Shown piece after piece: positions 36,750 through 47,827 of a DNA stretch of 64,000 nucleotides. The notes below the pieces were generated by a model that saw only the letters and a program-made list of their open reading frames with translations, did no database searches and had not been told where the DNA came from. This stretch comes from Anisodus tanguticus. Lineage: Eukaryota; Streptophyta; Magnoliopsida; Solanales; Solanaceae. The DNA lies in contig CM067555.1 of the NCBI GenBank assembly GCA_034509755.1, positions 20,472,142 through 20,536,141 on the forward strand, read 5' to 3'. The position numbers were made by a program, and so were the translations under genes. The stretch's first letter is position 1; every line of letters begins with the position of its first letter.

Positions 36750-38183
36750 TGATTTTACGCCTCGTAGTTTCTTGTTCCATCATGTCATTGATTGATACTG
36801 ATATCCCGAGAAGATATGTGACCTTACGAAAGGATAATGAAGGTTCATAGCTTATTCATAGAAGTACCGAAGTGTAGAAGTTAAACAACTCAAAGAAATT
36901 ATGTTTCGACGAAATTAGGAAAATTCCAGAATTGATGGCTAAAATGTACGAACCATACAAATTGGGACCCCCATCGTATTTTTATCTACAAAATTCTGGT
37001 TGCATATCTGATTATACGGTCAAATTATACAAACCGTACAAAATTGTACGGACTATATAATTGCACTGTATAATAAGGTGGTGCAATTTCTTATTTTGGT
37101 ATAAATTGTTGGCTTCGAATTGAGTATTTATTCCTTCACTTCACATACCCTAAATCACCTTAGAAACCCTCTCAAAAGTTCTCCACTCATTTGGGACTAA
37201 ATCCAAAGCAAAACCACGCTAAATCATCGTAAAGAACTTCATGGCTTCGTTGGCTTTTCTTCTCTCTTATTGCTATGATTTAGGAGATAACTTCGCATTG
37301 AAGTAAACTCATAACAGAGGTGTCTTAGAGTATTTAAGGTGAGTTTCATATCCCCTAGTCTAATTTAAATTGGTATAAGTATTAAGTTGAATTTTGGGGA
37401 GAATTCTTGAAGAATTTAGCGACTATGAAGTATAAGGTTAAGCTATGTTATATGGGCGGTTCTCACATGATTTAAGTTATTAAATGGAGTTATAAAAGTG
37501 TGAATATCATGGTAGGAGGGAGTAACAATGAAGGTTTTTCGCCGAGATATGTTAAATTTGAACTAGAAACCACCTTATGATGTATTGCACACAAGTTGTT
37601 CAATGAATTGTCTAAATGAAAACTCTTATAAGATATGAGTTTGATATTGATATGAATCCCTCATTTGATGTATATAATCATCTGTAGAACATGCAAGGCT
37701 CCAAGAGACGTAACTTGCTTTGCCGACAAGGTATGTATAGCTTCCCCTTTCCTCCTTTATGGCATGATCCTCTCTATAACAATCACTACAAACATGTTTT
37801 AGTAAAGACTCTATTCCTAGATTAATAATTCTCTGGAGGCTAATCCAGTTCTTGATTGCGTACATATCCGTCCTTGTTAAGATTATATTTCAATTTTGAT
37901 GTTATTCCATCTTAATCGATAAAATAGTGGTTATTCACTTCATAATTGAAAAGATAAAGGTAATAAGAAGTCTTTTTTCTTATGAATCATATCAAAGTAA
38001 AATAGTATATGTGTCCACATAAGGATGGTCGGGGTGTAACGACCTTATGTCACCCCGACGAGTTGATGAGTCATTCATAGAATTGGTGTGGTCTTTATAT
38101 GTATATATATTATGTATTTACATTGGTCATAGAGGCCTATGGCTTTATAAATGCGGCTATACAGATATGATACTGCTGATATT

Positions 38184-39743
38184 TGTTACACCCCATATTT
38201 TCGCGCTCGTATGCATCGTAAGTAAATTAACGTAAAGCCCGATGAGGCTATTACCCCATATTTGGATGAAAATGAGATTAAACAGGTGTTATGAAAGTTT
38301 CGTAAGAGTTCAGAGTCAAACGAATCAAAGAAATTAAAATTCGTCGAAACTCGGAGAAGGGCGGGCAGACTTTTGGACAGAATTTTTGTCCAAACTTGGC
38401 ACGGGTATATCTCCTAGTGTATAAGGAATTTTGGGATGAATAACTATCTAAATTCAAATTCAAAGAGTCTTCTTTCCAATGCAACAAACCTTTCATCAAT
38501 CGAATCTTTATACAAAAGGTTATGTGTGTTTTAAGAAATGGCTGCAGAGAAGGCCGTAAAATTAATTACGGGCCATAAAATTAATTACGGGCCGTAAAAC
38601 TCTAATTTTTCCACTATAAAATTGAACAGAAACTTGGAAATATTTTTACAAAAAATGGTGGAGAAGAAAAGAGGTTGTATTCCTTCTTGTTCCATAGCCA
38701 TTCAAGCTTGATCCTCTCTAAAGTTCCATAGCCATTCAAGCTTGATCCGGAAGGAAATGACGTGGATAGTACACTTTAAAGCTCGTAGAGGTTGTATTCC
38801 TTCTTGTTCTCTCCTTTGCTATTGTTTTGACGGAGTTCTTCTCATCAAAGTCGAAATTTAAGGAGATTACTTCCTGTCCAAGGTATGGGTTTCATTCACC
38901 TTTGAGTATATGAGTTACTTCAACTTCTAGAACTTTGTTATGCCGAAGAATTAAAATGAAAGAGAAAGAGATTGCTAAACTTTGTTAAGTTGTGAGTTGA
39001 GCTCATCTGTTGGTAATCCTCTAGAGTGGATGATGTAATTGAAGGAATGATTGATGCTAATATTATAGTTAATTATATAGAATTGGAAGGATAAAAAAAC
39101 TAGAAGAAAGATATGATTCTATAATTGTGTAAGTATGGTTGTAGCTCGCTAAATCTAAACTATTAACACTAGTATTGATTCCTATTGTTATAGATTGATA
39201 TGTGAGAAGAGAGGAGCTTAACCTTTCTTGATAAGGCGTCAACTTTATGGTATGTAGGGAAACTTTCCTTCTTGGCATGACTTGACATAAACACTTCTCT
39301 GAATAGAATCTCACCTCATGAAATTGAGTAACAATATATTTTTTTTGTCAAATTGATCATAAATCATGGGTATTTCCTGACCATAGTATCTTTTGGATTC
39401 TATATGTTTCAAAATGGTTGTATCAAGGTTCATGAACGTAGTCCCAAAACTAATATTAAGAGAATAATGATGATAGGTCACTCTGGCTCTTCTTGTAATG
39501 TCCTTTGGAGTCTGTCTTGTATTACACTTATCTGTATGTATCTATTTTCTTACCGAGTTGCACTATAGTTGGTCGAGTACGAAACTTATATATACACACT
39601 ACTGCAGTTGGTTTTGACATTACTGAGTCCTATCAAGGTCGGGGTATGACCGAGTCCTCTTCGAGGCTGGATACAATATACTACGATATGATTTTTCCCA
39701 CAGAGCGGCTTGATACTAAATTATATAGCCCCATTGAGTGGAT

Positions 39744-39803
<60 letters not shown>

Positions 39804-40438
39804 AAATTGGTGACATGGTATGTCCTCAAAGGCTTCTTATGAGTTTCAGGTTGACTTCCGTACACATATCTCTTATGTTATATCTTCTGTTTACATATGT
39901 TATCTGGCTTACATATTCAGTACATCTTTCGTACTGATGTCCCATTTTTTGGGCGCTGTGTGTATACCCGCAGGTACAGATAGATAGGGTGGCGCTCCTC
40001 CTCAGTAGGTTGTCTGTTCAGCTGTGATCGTCACACACCTCTCTCTAGGACTTGTTATACATGAGTCACTAGGTACTATTGTACATATTCCTAGTATTTT
40101 GGGGTATGGCAGGGCCCTTTACCAAGCGGTTGATGTATTACAACACTCTTAGAGTCTTGTAGACTAGTGTACAATGTGTGTATGTATGTTGCTGCCTTGT
40201 CGGCCCCTTTGTTAGTGAAGTACTCTTATTATGGCCTAGTCGGCCTTGGTTATCTATATATATTGTGTTGGGACTCTTCTGCATGCAGGTGTCATACATT
40301 CTTATTTTGTTATGGTTATGTAGAGGCCTTGTTGGCCTAGGTTTTGTATTATAGGTTCTAGATACTACCGTTGGTTCGCTCGGGCATCGGGTGCTGGGTG
40401 CCGCCACTACCACCACCACCTAAGGTTGAGGTGTGAAA
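38184..40438 (+). mobile_element. Solo gypsy LTR inside a gypsy LTR
   Basis: A 2255-bp solo LTR starting TGTTACACCCCATATTTTCG and ending GAGGTGTGAAA (final CA decayed to AA), flanked by a perfect ATATT duplication at 38179-38183 and 40439-40443. No internal domain, primer site or polypurine tract is present. Its right half (about 39820-40435) resembles the right half of the LTR it sits in, including CCTCCTCAGTAGGTT and GTTCGCTCGGGC-type stretches, whereas its left half does not. Confidence 0.9.
39751..39800. repeat. (TA)n microsatellite
   Basis: About 25 TA dinucleotides in a row within the solo LTR. It is likely to vary in length between individuals and to be error-prone in assembly. Confidence 0.95.
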
Positions 40439-41152
40439 ATATTGCCCAAAGAGGCCTGTGGAGTTACATATGTGATCTATTATATACAGAGTATTGCCAC
40501 AGAGGCCTATGGCGTTATATATGCGATGGATTATTTATACATACCTGTAGATTGGTCTAATGTGACCCTTATGAGTTTTAGGTGGTGTCTCTGGTCTCCT
40601 TGATTTGTCATTGCTTTATTTACAATTGATTATGCCCTACATATTCAGTACGTCTTTTGTACTAATATCCCTTCTGGGGCACTATATTCATGCCGTAAGT
40701 ATAGATAGGCAGGGCGATGTTCCTCCTCAATAGGTTGCTTGTTTCAGCACTGATTGTCGCACTCCTCTGTCTCAGAGTTGCTATATATGAGTCGATAGGT
40801 ACTGTTGTATAAATTTCCAGTATTTTGGGTATGGAGGGGTGCCTTGTCCCGACCTATTACTGTATTTTAGTACTCTTAGAGGTTTGTAGACAGGTGTACA
40901 TGTATGTCGTGGCCTTGTTAGCCCTTTTGTTAGTTGGAGTACTCTTATTGTGGCCTTGTCGGTTTGGTTAACTGTATATACTATTTTGGGACTCTTCTGT
41001 TTGCAGGTTGTCTTTCATTATTGTCTTATCATGTTTATATGGAGGCCTTGTCGGCCCAAGTTTTGTATCACAAGTTCCAGATGATATGATTGATTCGCTC
41101 AAGCCTTCGCGTGTTGGGTGCCGACCACACACCCCAAGGTTGGGGTATGACA

Positions 41153-42083
41153 AATGCTTCCAAGATTGACGAGTTGAAGAAACAACTAAGTAAGTCTTTT
41201 GCTATAAAATATTTGGGTCATGTTAAGCATATTTTGGACATGAGGATTACTCGTTTCAGAGATGAAATGAAGCTTTATTTGTCACAAGAGAAGTATATTA
41301 AACGTGTACTAGAGCGCTTCAACATGAAGAGTGCTAAGCCTGTTAGCACACCTCTTACTGTTCATCTGAAATTGAGCAAGAAGATGTGTCCTACAATAAT
41401 GAACGAGAAAGAGAGCATGGCAAGAATATCATATTCCTCTACCGTCGGAAGTTTAATGTATGAAATGATGTGCACTAGACCAGGTATTGCTCACGCAGTG
41501 TTGTCAATAGATTTCTAGAAAATCTAAGGAAAGAGCATTGGGAAGTTGTGAAGTGGATACTTAGGTATCTGAGAGGAAGCTTAGATGAATGCTTGTGTTT
41601 TGGAGGATCTAATCAAATCTTGAAGGGCTATACATATTCTGATATGGCAGGTGACCTGGATAACAGAAAATACACTACTGGATATCTGTTTACTTATTCA
41701 GATGGAGCTATATCATGGTAGTCAAAGTTGCAGAAGTGTGTCGCACTATTTACAACTGAAGCTGGGTATATTATGGCTACAAAATCTGGCAAGGAGATAA
41801 TATGGCTTAAGGGATTCCTTTAAGAACTTGGATCGCAGTAGATGGAGTATGTTGTCTATTGTGATAGTCAGAGTGCAATAGACCTGAGCAAGAGCTCCAC
41901 GTACCATGTGAAAACAAAACACATCGACGTTAGATATCATTGGATTCATGAACAAGTCGAGAACGAATCTTTCCGGTGAAGAAGATTCACATGAGTGAAA
42001 ATCTCATGGATATGTTAACTAAGGTGATTCTTAGAGACAAGTTCGAGTTATGCAAAGAACTTGTCGGCATGAGCTCCATCTAA
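41153..42083 (+). pseudogene. Tnt1-like copia RT end and RNase H
   Basis: It continues copia pol after the chromovirus: SKIDELKKQLSKSFAIKYLG, YLSQEKYIKRVLERFNM, STPLTVHLKLSKK, then GSLMYEMMCTRPGIAHAV. RNase H follows in shifted frames with AGDLDNRKYTTGYLFTYS (near 41650), VYCDSQSAIDLSKSSTYH (near 41850) and HVKTKHIDVRYHWI. The last frame reads ENLMDMLTKVILRDKFELC and ends at TAA 42081-42083. Confidence 0.87.
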
Positions 42084-42118
42084 GAAGACGGAGATACCTT
42101 CTTTAGGTGCAAAAGACT

Positions 42119-42127
42119 GGAGGGGAA
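42119..42127 (+). other. Polypurine tract of Tnt1-like copia
   Basis: GGAGGGGAA lies just before the 3' LTR. Confidence 0.65.
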
Positions 42128-42131
42128 TATT

Positions 42132-42707
42132 CGTGGGGTCCAGCCCAAAGATATGGCATGCGATTTTTTGGATTTAGCCAACCAGCCAAATTATTTCATT
42201 CATACACAAATTTGGACTTTTCTCCTTAGTGATGATGTCATCAATGATATCATTCTTTAGTGATGAGATCATCAATGACATCACTAGCAATTTTCAGCCT
42301 CTATAAATAGAGAGCTTTGACTCAGTTTTATTTACACCAATAAAGAGAGAGAAAACATAAAGAGTAGTGAGGTATTCCATAGACTGTATAAGAACATAAT
42401 CTATGAAGGAAAAATAGAGTGTGAACTCTATTGTAGTAAGGTGAAAAAATCAAAAGAGGGCTATTTCTTTCGAGTATAGTGGTCTTTGGAGTATTTATAC
42501 TCGTGACTATACAGTGTAAAATTCCTTGCTATAGTAATATCAATTGCTCCTCTTGGCCCGTAGTTTTTTCCTTATTCAGAAGGGTTTCCACGTAAAAATT
42601 CTCGGTGCCATTACTTTTTTTTCTCGTTGATTAACCATAACTTAGTGTTCTGTATTTATCACTAATATCATGAATATTATTTTTGTGGGTCTATTTTATT
42701 CCCAATA
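42132..42707 (+). repeat. 3' LTR of Tnt1-like copia
   Basis: It aligns with the 5' LTR at 14629-15207, including CCTATAAATAGAGAGCTTTG-like and CTGTATTTATCACTAATATC regions. A CTATAAATAG TATA box lies near 42301-42310, clearer than in the 5' copy. It ends ATTCCCAATA. Confidence 0.88.
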
Positions 42708-42709
42708 AG

Positions 42710-43017
42710 AAGATGTGACATTATTGTCTTTGAGACTTCTCATTGATATCATAGTAGTGAGCAGTATCTCTTTGTTAGGATGGAGAAGGAAAAGGGAGAA
42801 CCCAACTTCCTGTTGAGGCTTCAATTGCACATCTACTGAGTAACGGAAAAAGACATATCATTCAAGATTAAATTTCTATAGTGGAAAGGGAAATGGTGAC
42901 TCTATACCGCTGTTATTGCAATTGTTCTTGCTGCTCTGGGCTTATAGTTTTTGCTTTTGTATGAGTGATGAACCAACAACATTTAGTTATTATTTAGCTT
43001 TACACTTCACGTATTAA
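42710..43017. other. Short host or unknown segment between copia elements
   Basis: About 300 bp with no recognisable gene. A possible hydrophobic frame near 42905-42950 (TAVIAIVLAALGL) ends quickly at a stop. I do not call it a gene. Confidence 0.35.
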
Positions 43018-43022
43018 CTATC

Positions 43023-43333
43023 TGAAAGAAATAATCCCTTGATTATTTTCATTAATGAATGAGTATATATACAATTTACAATTTTCATAATATAGAAAAC
43101 TTTATTCCTATTCTATTCCCAAAACCCTATTCTACTTGTACAAAAATTCTATAATTATGGTAATGGTACAATGCTAATTAATTACAACAATATTACTTAA
43201 AATATAAACCCCAATCCGTGATATATACGAATTTGTATACCGTATATATCACGATTTCAATTATGGAAAAACTTCATTTTGAAACCATGATATACATGGT
43301 ATACAAAACCGTGTATATCACGGTATGTTATTA
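43023..43333 (-). repeat. 3' LTR of TA...CA copia
   Basis: The LTR is 311 bp. Its U3 (right part, 43217-43327) is built of inverted GTGATATACACGG-type units. It has a 26-base segment near 43095-43120 that the 5' LTR lacks. Confidence 0.88.
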
Positions 43334-43972
43334 TACCCCCGCAGTCATAGCGGGCGGTCTTCGTACGCTGAGTATGTGCTTAAAATCTTCAAAATGGACC
43401 GAGGGAAGACCCTTTCTAAAGATGTCTGCAATTTGATACGTGGAAGGGACATGGCAGACGCGTACTTGTCCACGAGCTATCTTTTTGCGAACAAAGTGAA
43501 TATCCATCTCGATGTGTTTAGTGCGCTGGTGCTGAACCGGATTACCAGAAAGGTAGACGACACTAATATTATTACAATACACCAAGGTAGCTTTCTTAAT
43601 ATGACAATGAAGCTCTAAAAGAAGATTACATAGCCAACAGGATTCAGAGACCACATTGGCGACCCCTCGATACTCGGCCTCTACACTAGAGCGTGATAAT
43701 GTAGACTGACGCTTCACAGACCAGGAAACCAAGTTATTACCAAGAAACATACAATATCCAGACGTGGAGCGTCTGGCATCTGGACAGTCACCCCAATCAA
43801 CATCTGTATACGAGACAAGTGTGGACGTCGATGAAGGATATAAATGTAAGGCATAGTCAAGTGTCCCCTGGATGTAACGAATAATGCGTTTGAGCGCATT
43901 TATGTGCTCAACCCTGGGATCATGCATAAACAAACACGCATGCTGTACGACATACATAATATCTGGTCTCAT
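43331..43972 (-). pseudogene. Copia RNase H
   Basis: An open frame of 213 codons: TRPDIMYVVQHACLFMHDPR-type start, then LVSYTDVDWGDCPDARRSTS, SSVEAEYRGVANVVSESCWL, LVYCNNISVVYLSGNPVQHQ and RTKHIEMDIHFVRKKI, ending at the LTR edge. This is the full copia RNase H domain and is itself uninterrupted. It is separated from RT by a frame break near 43975-44050. Confidence 0.85.
43334..43342 (-). other. Polypurine tract of TA...CA copia
   Basis: The minus-strand GCGGGGGTA also encodes the last codons of pol. The stop codon TAA is formed by the first three bases of the LTR (43331-43333). Confidence 0.7.
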
Positions 43973-45212
43973 GAATGTAAGATACTGAAGAGCCCCTGCA
44001 AGATTGCGATAGTAGGTCGGATCCTCGTAAGGTGAGCCCGCCGCAGCACCTAGCTTGGTTTAGTATCAACGAGAGTGGAAGTAGACTTGCATGAGGACAT
44101 ACCATCCCGCTCAATGATCTTAGCGGCATACTTCCATTGTGATAAGAATAACCCACATGTATGATGAGTGACAGCAATCCCCAAAAAGTAACTCAAGGGC
44201 TCCAAGTCTTTCATAGCAAACTCAGAACTGAGCATCGTCATGATAGACTTATGCAAAACATCAGGAGAGGCAGTCAAGATAATATCATCCACATATAATA
44301 GAATATAAGCCATGGAAGTACCATGATGATATATGAACAATGAATTATCAGACCTGCTCTGCGAAAACCCAATAGACGAAACATAGTCTGCAAATCTCTT
44401 ATACCAAGCCTGTGGGGCCTGTTTAAGCCCATACAGGGACTTCTTCAATAAACAGACATGATGAGGATATTTAGAGTCTCGAAAACCCAAAGGTTGATGT
44501 ATGTAAACGGTCTCCTTAAGATCACCATGTAAAAAGACATTCTTCATATCTAACTGATGAATTAGCCAGGCATTCGAAAGAGCCAAATTGAGAACAGTGT
44601 GAATGGTAGCATACTTGACCACCGGACTAAATGTCTCACTTCAATCCATGCCAACCTGTTGAGTTTTACCATCACCTACAAGACGAGCCTTATGTCTCGC
44701 AAAAGATCCATCAGAATTATCCTTATGAGTAAAAATCCACATAGACCGAATAATATTAACACCAGGAGGACGGGGCACAACTCCCACGTCTTATTTGCAG
44801 TAAGAGCATCATATTCATCGGTCATAACCAATTTCCAATTAGGGTCATTTAACGTAGGCACTGGGTTACGAGGAAGAGGGGACTTAAGAACATTAGAATT
44901 TAGATTAAAATATCTTTTTGGTTTAAAAATATCCCGTTGACTACGAGTGACCGGTCTGTGACTCGGGGGAGAATTGGGCGGATTTTGGGAAAAAATCGGA
45001 TGGGTGACGGACTGGCCAGCAGGCAGTGGGCCTGCTGGCCCAACACGGGATGCTGGAACGTGACGGGAAACAGTAGCAGGGGCAGAACTGGGCTGGAGAG
45101 TCGGCCTAGTTCCTGAACCCGAGACCGGAGGGACTGGGCCATTAGGCAGAGGGGACGAAACAGGAGGTCCAGCAGGAAGTGGGCACGCCGGTGGATTTTG
45201 GGTGTGGGACAA
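43973..45212 (-). pseudogene. Copia RT with proline-rich linker
   Basis: The right part (45212-44900) is a Pro/Ser/Gly-rich linker. RT proper follows: LNDPNWKLVMTDEYDALTAN near 44855, then after a frame break IHQLDMKNVFLHGDLKETVY near 44550 and SLYGLKQAPQAWYKRFADYV near 44430. The active site YVDD at 44284-44295 is intact, followed by MKDLEPLSYFLGIAV. The wording resembles the Ale/Retrofit group of copia elements. An in-frame stop lies near 44640. Confidence 0.87.
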
Positions 45213-45438
45213 GTCAATAAATGGTGGATAATATAGGGGAAGACATCGTCATCTAAAAAATTATACGACCTAGGTTCGGGACTACTTACTTTAGCAAATG
45301 GAAATTGGGATTCATCAAAAATAACGTGGCGACTAATTATGATTTTATTAGATAATAAATCAAAACATTTGTAACCACGATGATTGGATGGATAACCCAA
45401 AAACACACAAGGGGTAGAACGGGCTTGAAGTTTGTTAA
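44900..45438 (-). pseudogene. Copia integrase tail and linker
   Basis: It reads LQARSTPCVFLGYPSNHRGY then KIIISRHVIFDESQFPFA (about 45420-45290), the conserved end of copia integrases. It runs on into the Pro/Ser-rich linker, which overlaps the RT entry in another frame. Confidence 0.75.
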
Positions 45439-46342
45439 TTATAGATGACATAAATAGCGGATAACATAAGCACTCAAAGACCCTAAGTTATGAATATGAA
45501 GGAGTGTTATTATATAGACATTGATGAGGGATGAATATGTGAAACCTTTGGTAGGAAGTATGTTAAGAAGATACATAGCCATTTGTAGAGCATGATGCCA
45601 AAAAGAAGGGGGTACGGAAGCATGGACCAATAAGGTTCGGACAATATTATTAATGGTACGAATTTTTCGTTCAGCTTTCCCATTTTGAGAGGACGTATGA
45701 GGACAAGAGAAATGAAAAATGATGTCATTATTTTCACAAAATTCCCAAAACAACCCATTATCATATTCTTTGTCATTATCACATTGAATATTTTTTATTT
45801 TCCGATCGAATTGGGTACGGATGAATGCTCGAAATTTTAAAAAAGTGGAAAAACCTGAGATTTTTTCCCTAACGGAAAGGTCCACGAGAAATTAGAATAA
45901 TCATCCAAAAATAGAACATAATAACAGTGGCCCACATAATTTAAAATGTGAGATGTCCATAAATCACTATGAATAATATCAAATGGCATGAAAGTATGAG
46001 AAGTAGAGGCTACAAATGTAATCTAACATGTTTTTCTATAGAACAGGATTGACAAATTAGAGTACTACGCGTACCCTTACAAGAAATAAAATTTCTTTTA
46101 TGTAAGGAAGAAACAATAGATGACCCAGGGTGACCCACACGTGCATGCCATAAGGACGGAGCTAGGGCTGCAAAAGTGGATGGCAAGGCTAGACTCGAGA
46201 GACCAGATGCGGGCGTGATAGGATAAAGATCTCCCATACTATCATATCTCATTAGAGGAATCCCCCCTTGGAATCCTTCATAAGAACCCAAAAGGATCAA
46301 AATCAACATAAATCCAATTATCAGTGGTGAATTTACGGACAC
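45439..46342 (-). pseudogene. Copia integrase
   Basis: The pre-integrase part reads LWHARVGHPGSSIVSSLHKR (near 46150) with CQSCSIEKHVRL (near 46040). The core in a later frame gives IQCDNDKEYDNGLFWEFCEN (near 45780) and TSSQNGKAERKIRTINNIVR (near 45690), which keep the second Asp and the Glu region. The piece containing the first Asp near 45900-45990 is out of frame. Confidence 0.82.
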
Positions 46343-46463
46343 TCACCAAATTTTTAATTTAGTTAGGGGTATGAAGGGAATTTTTCAAGACGAGGTGCAT
46401 AGGGGGGATACAAAGTTTTATGACATTAACCACGAATTGGAATTGAGTTGCCATTACCAACAA

Positions 46464-46655
46464 TTATGCCATGGTGCTCAAATTAGAATAAGACGAGAGA
46501 ATACTTTGGTCGGACGTCATGTGAGTAGTGGCTCCGGTGTCCATGTACCAATTAGCGTCCGGGGGATTCAATCCAAGAGTGTGAATTGCGGCTTCAATGT
46601 CGGTAGGGGTGGGGACAGCTGCGTGGTGGGCCTGCGGAGGCCGAGGCCCAAGCAA
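46464..46655 (-). pseudogene. Copia protease
   Basis: It reads DANWYMDTGATTHMTSDQSI near 46560; the DTGA active site is intact. Upstream is a linker rich in Pro/Ala. The frame ends before the integrase segment. Confidence 0.8.
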
Positions 46656-46679
46656 ACCCGCTTGCTGCCCCGGCCCAAA

Positions 46680-47674
46680 ACCACCTCTCAGGTACCACTA
46701 CTGACCCAAAAAACTGGGCATGTTATTGTTGGGGATTTGGGCCCAGTTTCCCGGGAAAGCAGCCGGCGGGTAATAGGGGTTGTTGGGCCTAGGGCCACTG
46801 ACCCAGTTCCATGGCCATGGACCCCAGGGCTGTGGCTAGTTGGCTTACGGCCCACTTCCCCGAGGCTTATTACCTCCGGTCCGGTTGACACCCCCGTTAT
46901 TGCCACCTCGGTTTCCACTACAATTTTTACCATTATTTTTGTGATTCTGATCCTTTCTGCCGCCACCATTGTTGCGGTTTTGGCTGGAATTGTCGGAGAC
47001 GGATGGAGAATAGTCGGACGTGGTCATCATGACGATAGAAGGAGCCTAGTGGCCGCCTTTTAAGTCAAGCCTGCTTCTTCGAGCGTGAGCATGAAACGAG
47101 CCTGATAGAACTGCGGAAGAGGATTGCTTTGACCAAGAAGCGTACTGACGCCACTATAGGCCTCAGATAGGCCAGAGCCCATTTGAAGAACAAGATGATC
47201 ATTGCTAACGGGCGCACCAACGTTGCGGAGTTGGTTCACCAATTCTTTCAACCTTTTTGCAGTAAGCTGAAATGTTAGGGAAGTCTTCCTTATTGACGTG
47301 GGAGAATTCATGCTCAAGTGTAACTGCCCGAGATTATCTTGAAATATATCACGTACTCTATTCTAAGTATCCATCGCCGTAGCATCTGGTTCGATAATCG
47401 TTTGCAATAGGTCGGTAGAGATAGTTGAGTAAATCCACTGAAGAACTGTAGCATCAATGGTCGTCCATAATTTAGGATCATCCTCGGGTTTAGGCACCTC
47501 CATATCAGCAGGAGCCGAGGGAGATATGTGATGGAGGACTTGATGCGAGCGTGCATGAACTTTGAACAGTTTGGCCCACATCGCGTATTGAACGTTTTCT
47601 ATTTCAAGAACGATATGGATGTGGTTCTTGATGTTAGAAACAGTAAGGGCAGGGTGAAACGTGTTCTTAGCCAT
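46680..47674 (-). pseudogene. Copia Gag
   Basis: The likely ATG is the complement of 47672-47674: MAKNTFHPALTVSNIKNHIH, then YAMWAKLFKVHARSHQVLHH. After a frame break it continues LTFQLTAKRLKELVNQLRNV and ASPVSNDHLVLQM-type sequence near 47230. An Asn/Gly/Arg-rich C-terminus lies at 46845-47030 (NRNNGGGRKDQNHKNNGKN); no complete CCHC knuckle is visible. The group lacks a canonical knuckle in some members. Confidence 0.78.
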
Positions 47675-47815
47675 AACAACAACGCAAGACGTGATGTAGG
47701 GATTTGGAAGAAAATTTGAGAAGAAAAAGGAATAAAGTGCACGGAAACTGAGAGTATAGTCTCGGAAATCGAGGCACGAGAAGGGAGTTTAGGGAGAGGA
47801 AATATGTGACCTAGA

Positions 47816-47827
47816 CTTCTGATACCA
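47816..47827 (-). promoter_or_regulatory. Primer binding site, tRNA-iMet type
   Basis: The minus-strand reading is TGGTATCAGAAG, directly abutting the 5' LTR, with eleven of twelve bases matching the initiator methionine tRNA complement. Confidence 0.8.

Larger units (their letters stand above)
29264..41152 (+). mobile_element. Ty3/gypsy chromovirus inserted in copia RT
   Basis: A plus-strand element with 5' LTR 29264-31414, tRNA-iMet primer site, gag, protease, RT, RNase H, integrase, chromodomain, polypurine tract 36741-36749 and 3' LTR 36750-41152. The target duplication is AAAGC (29259-29263) against AATGC (41153-41157), one mismatch. The 3' LTR looks twice as long as the 5' LTR only because a 2255-bp solo LTR with its own duplication sits inside it. 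The insertion lies between RT block VGRKA and SKIDELKK of the host copia. Confidence 0.92.
36750..41152 (+). repeat. 3' LTR of chromovirus, interrupted by solo LTR
   Basis: The LTR opens TGATTTTACGCCTCG and ends GGGTATGACA. Total length is 4403 bp; removing the solo LTR and one 5-bp duplication leaves 2143 bp against 2151 bp for the 5' LTR. A motif series (GAGGCCTATGGC) continues on both sides of the solo LTR. Confidence 0.9.
14629..42709 (+). mobile_element. Tnt1-like Ty1/copia element split by two gypsy insertions
   Basis: Matching LTRs lie at 14629-15207 and 42132-42707. The internal sequence is in three blocks: 15208-17786 (gag, protease, integrase, start of RT), 28689-29263 (RT up to just past its active site) and 41153-42131 (rest of RT, RNase H). 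Removing the two intervening gypsy elements and one copy of each target duplication leaves about 5.3 kb, a normal copia size, and restores the order of conserved blocks. The LTRs share GTGGGGTCCA(A/G)CCCAAAG and the ending ATTTTATTCCCAATAAG. I could not settle its own target duplication. Stops break all genes. Confidence 0.9.

Noticed and set aside
46371..47063. 230-codon plus-strand frame
   Set aside because: Antisense to copia gag and protease, which have real motifs on the minus strand.
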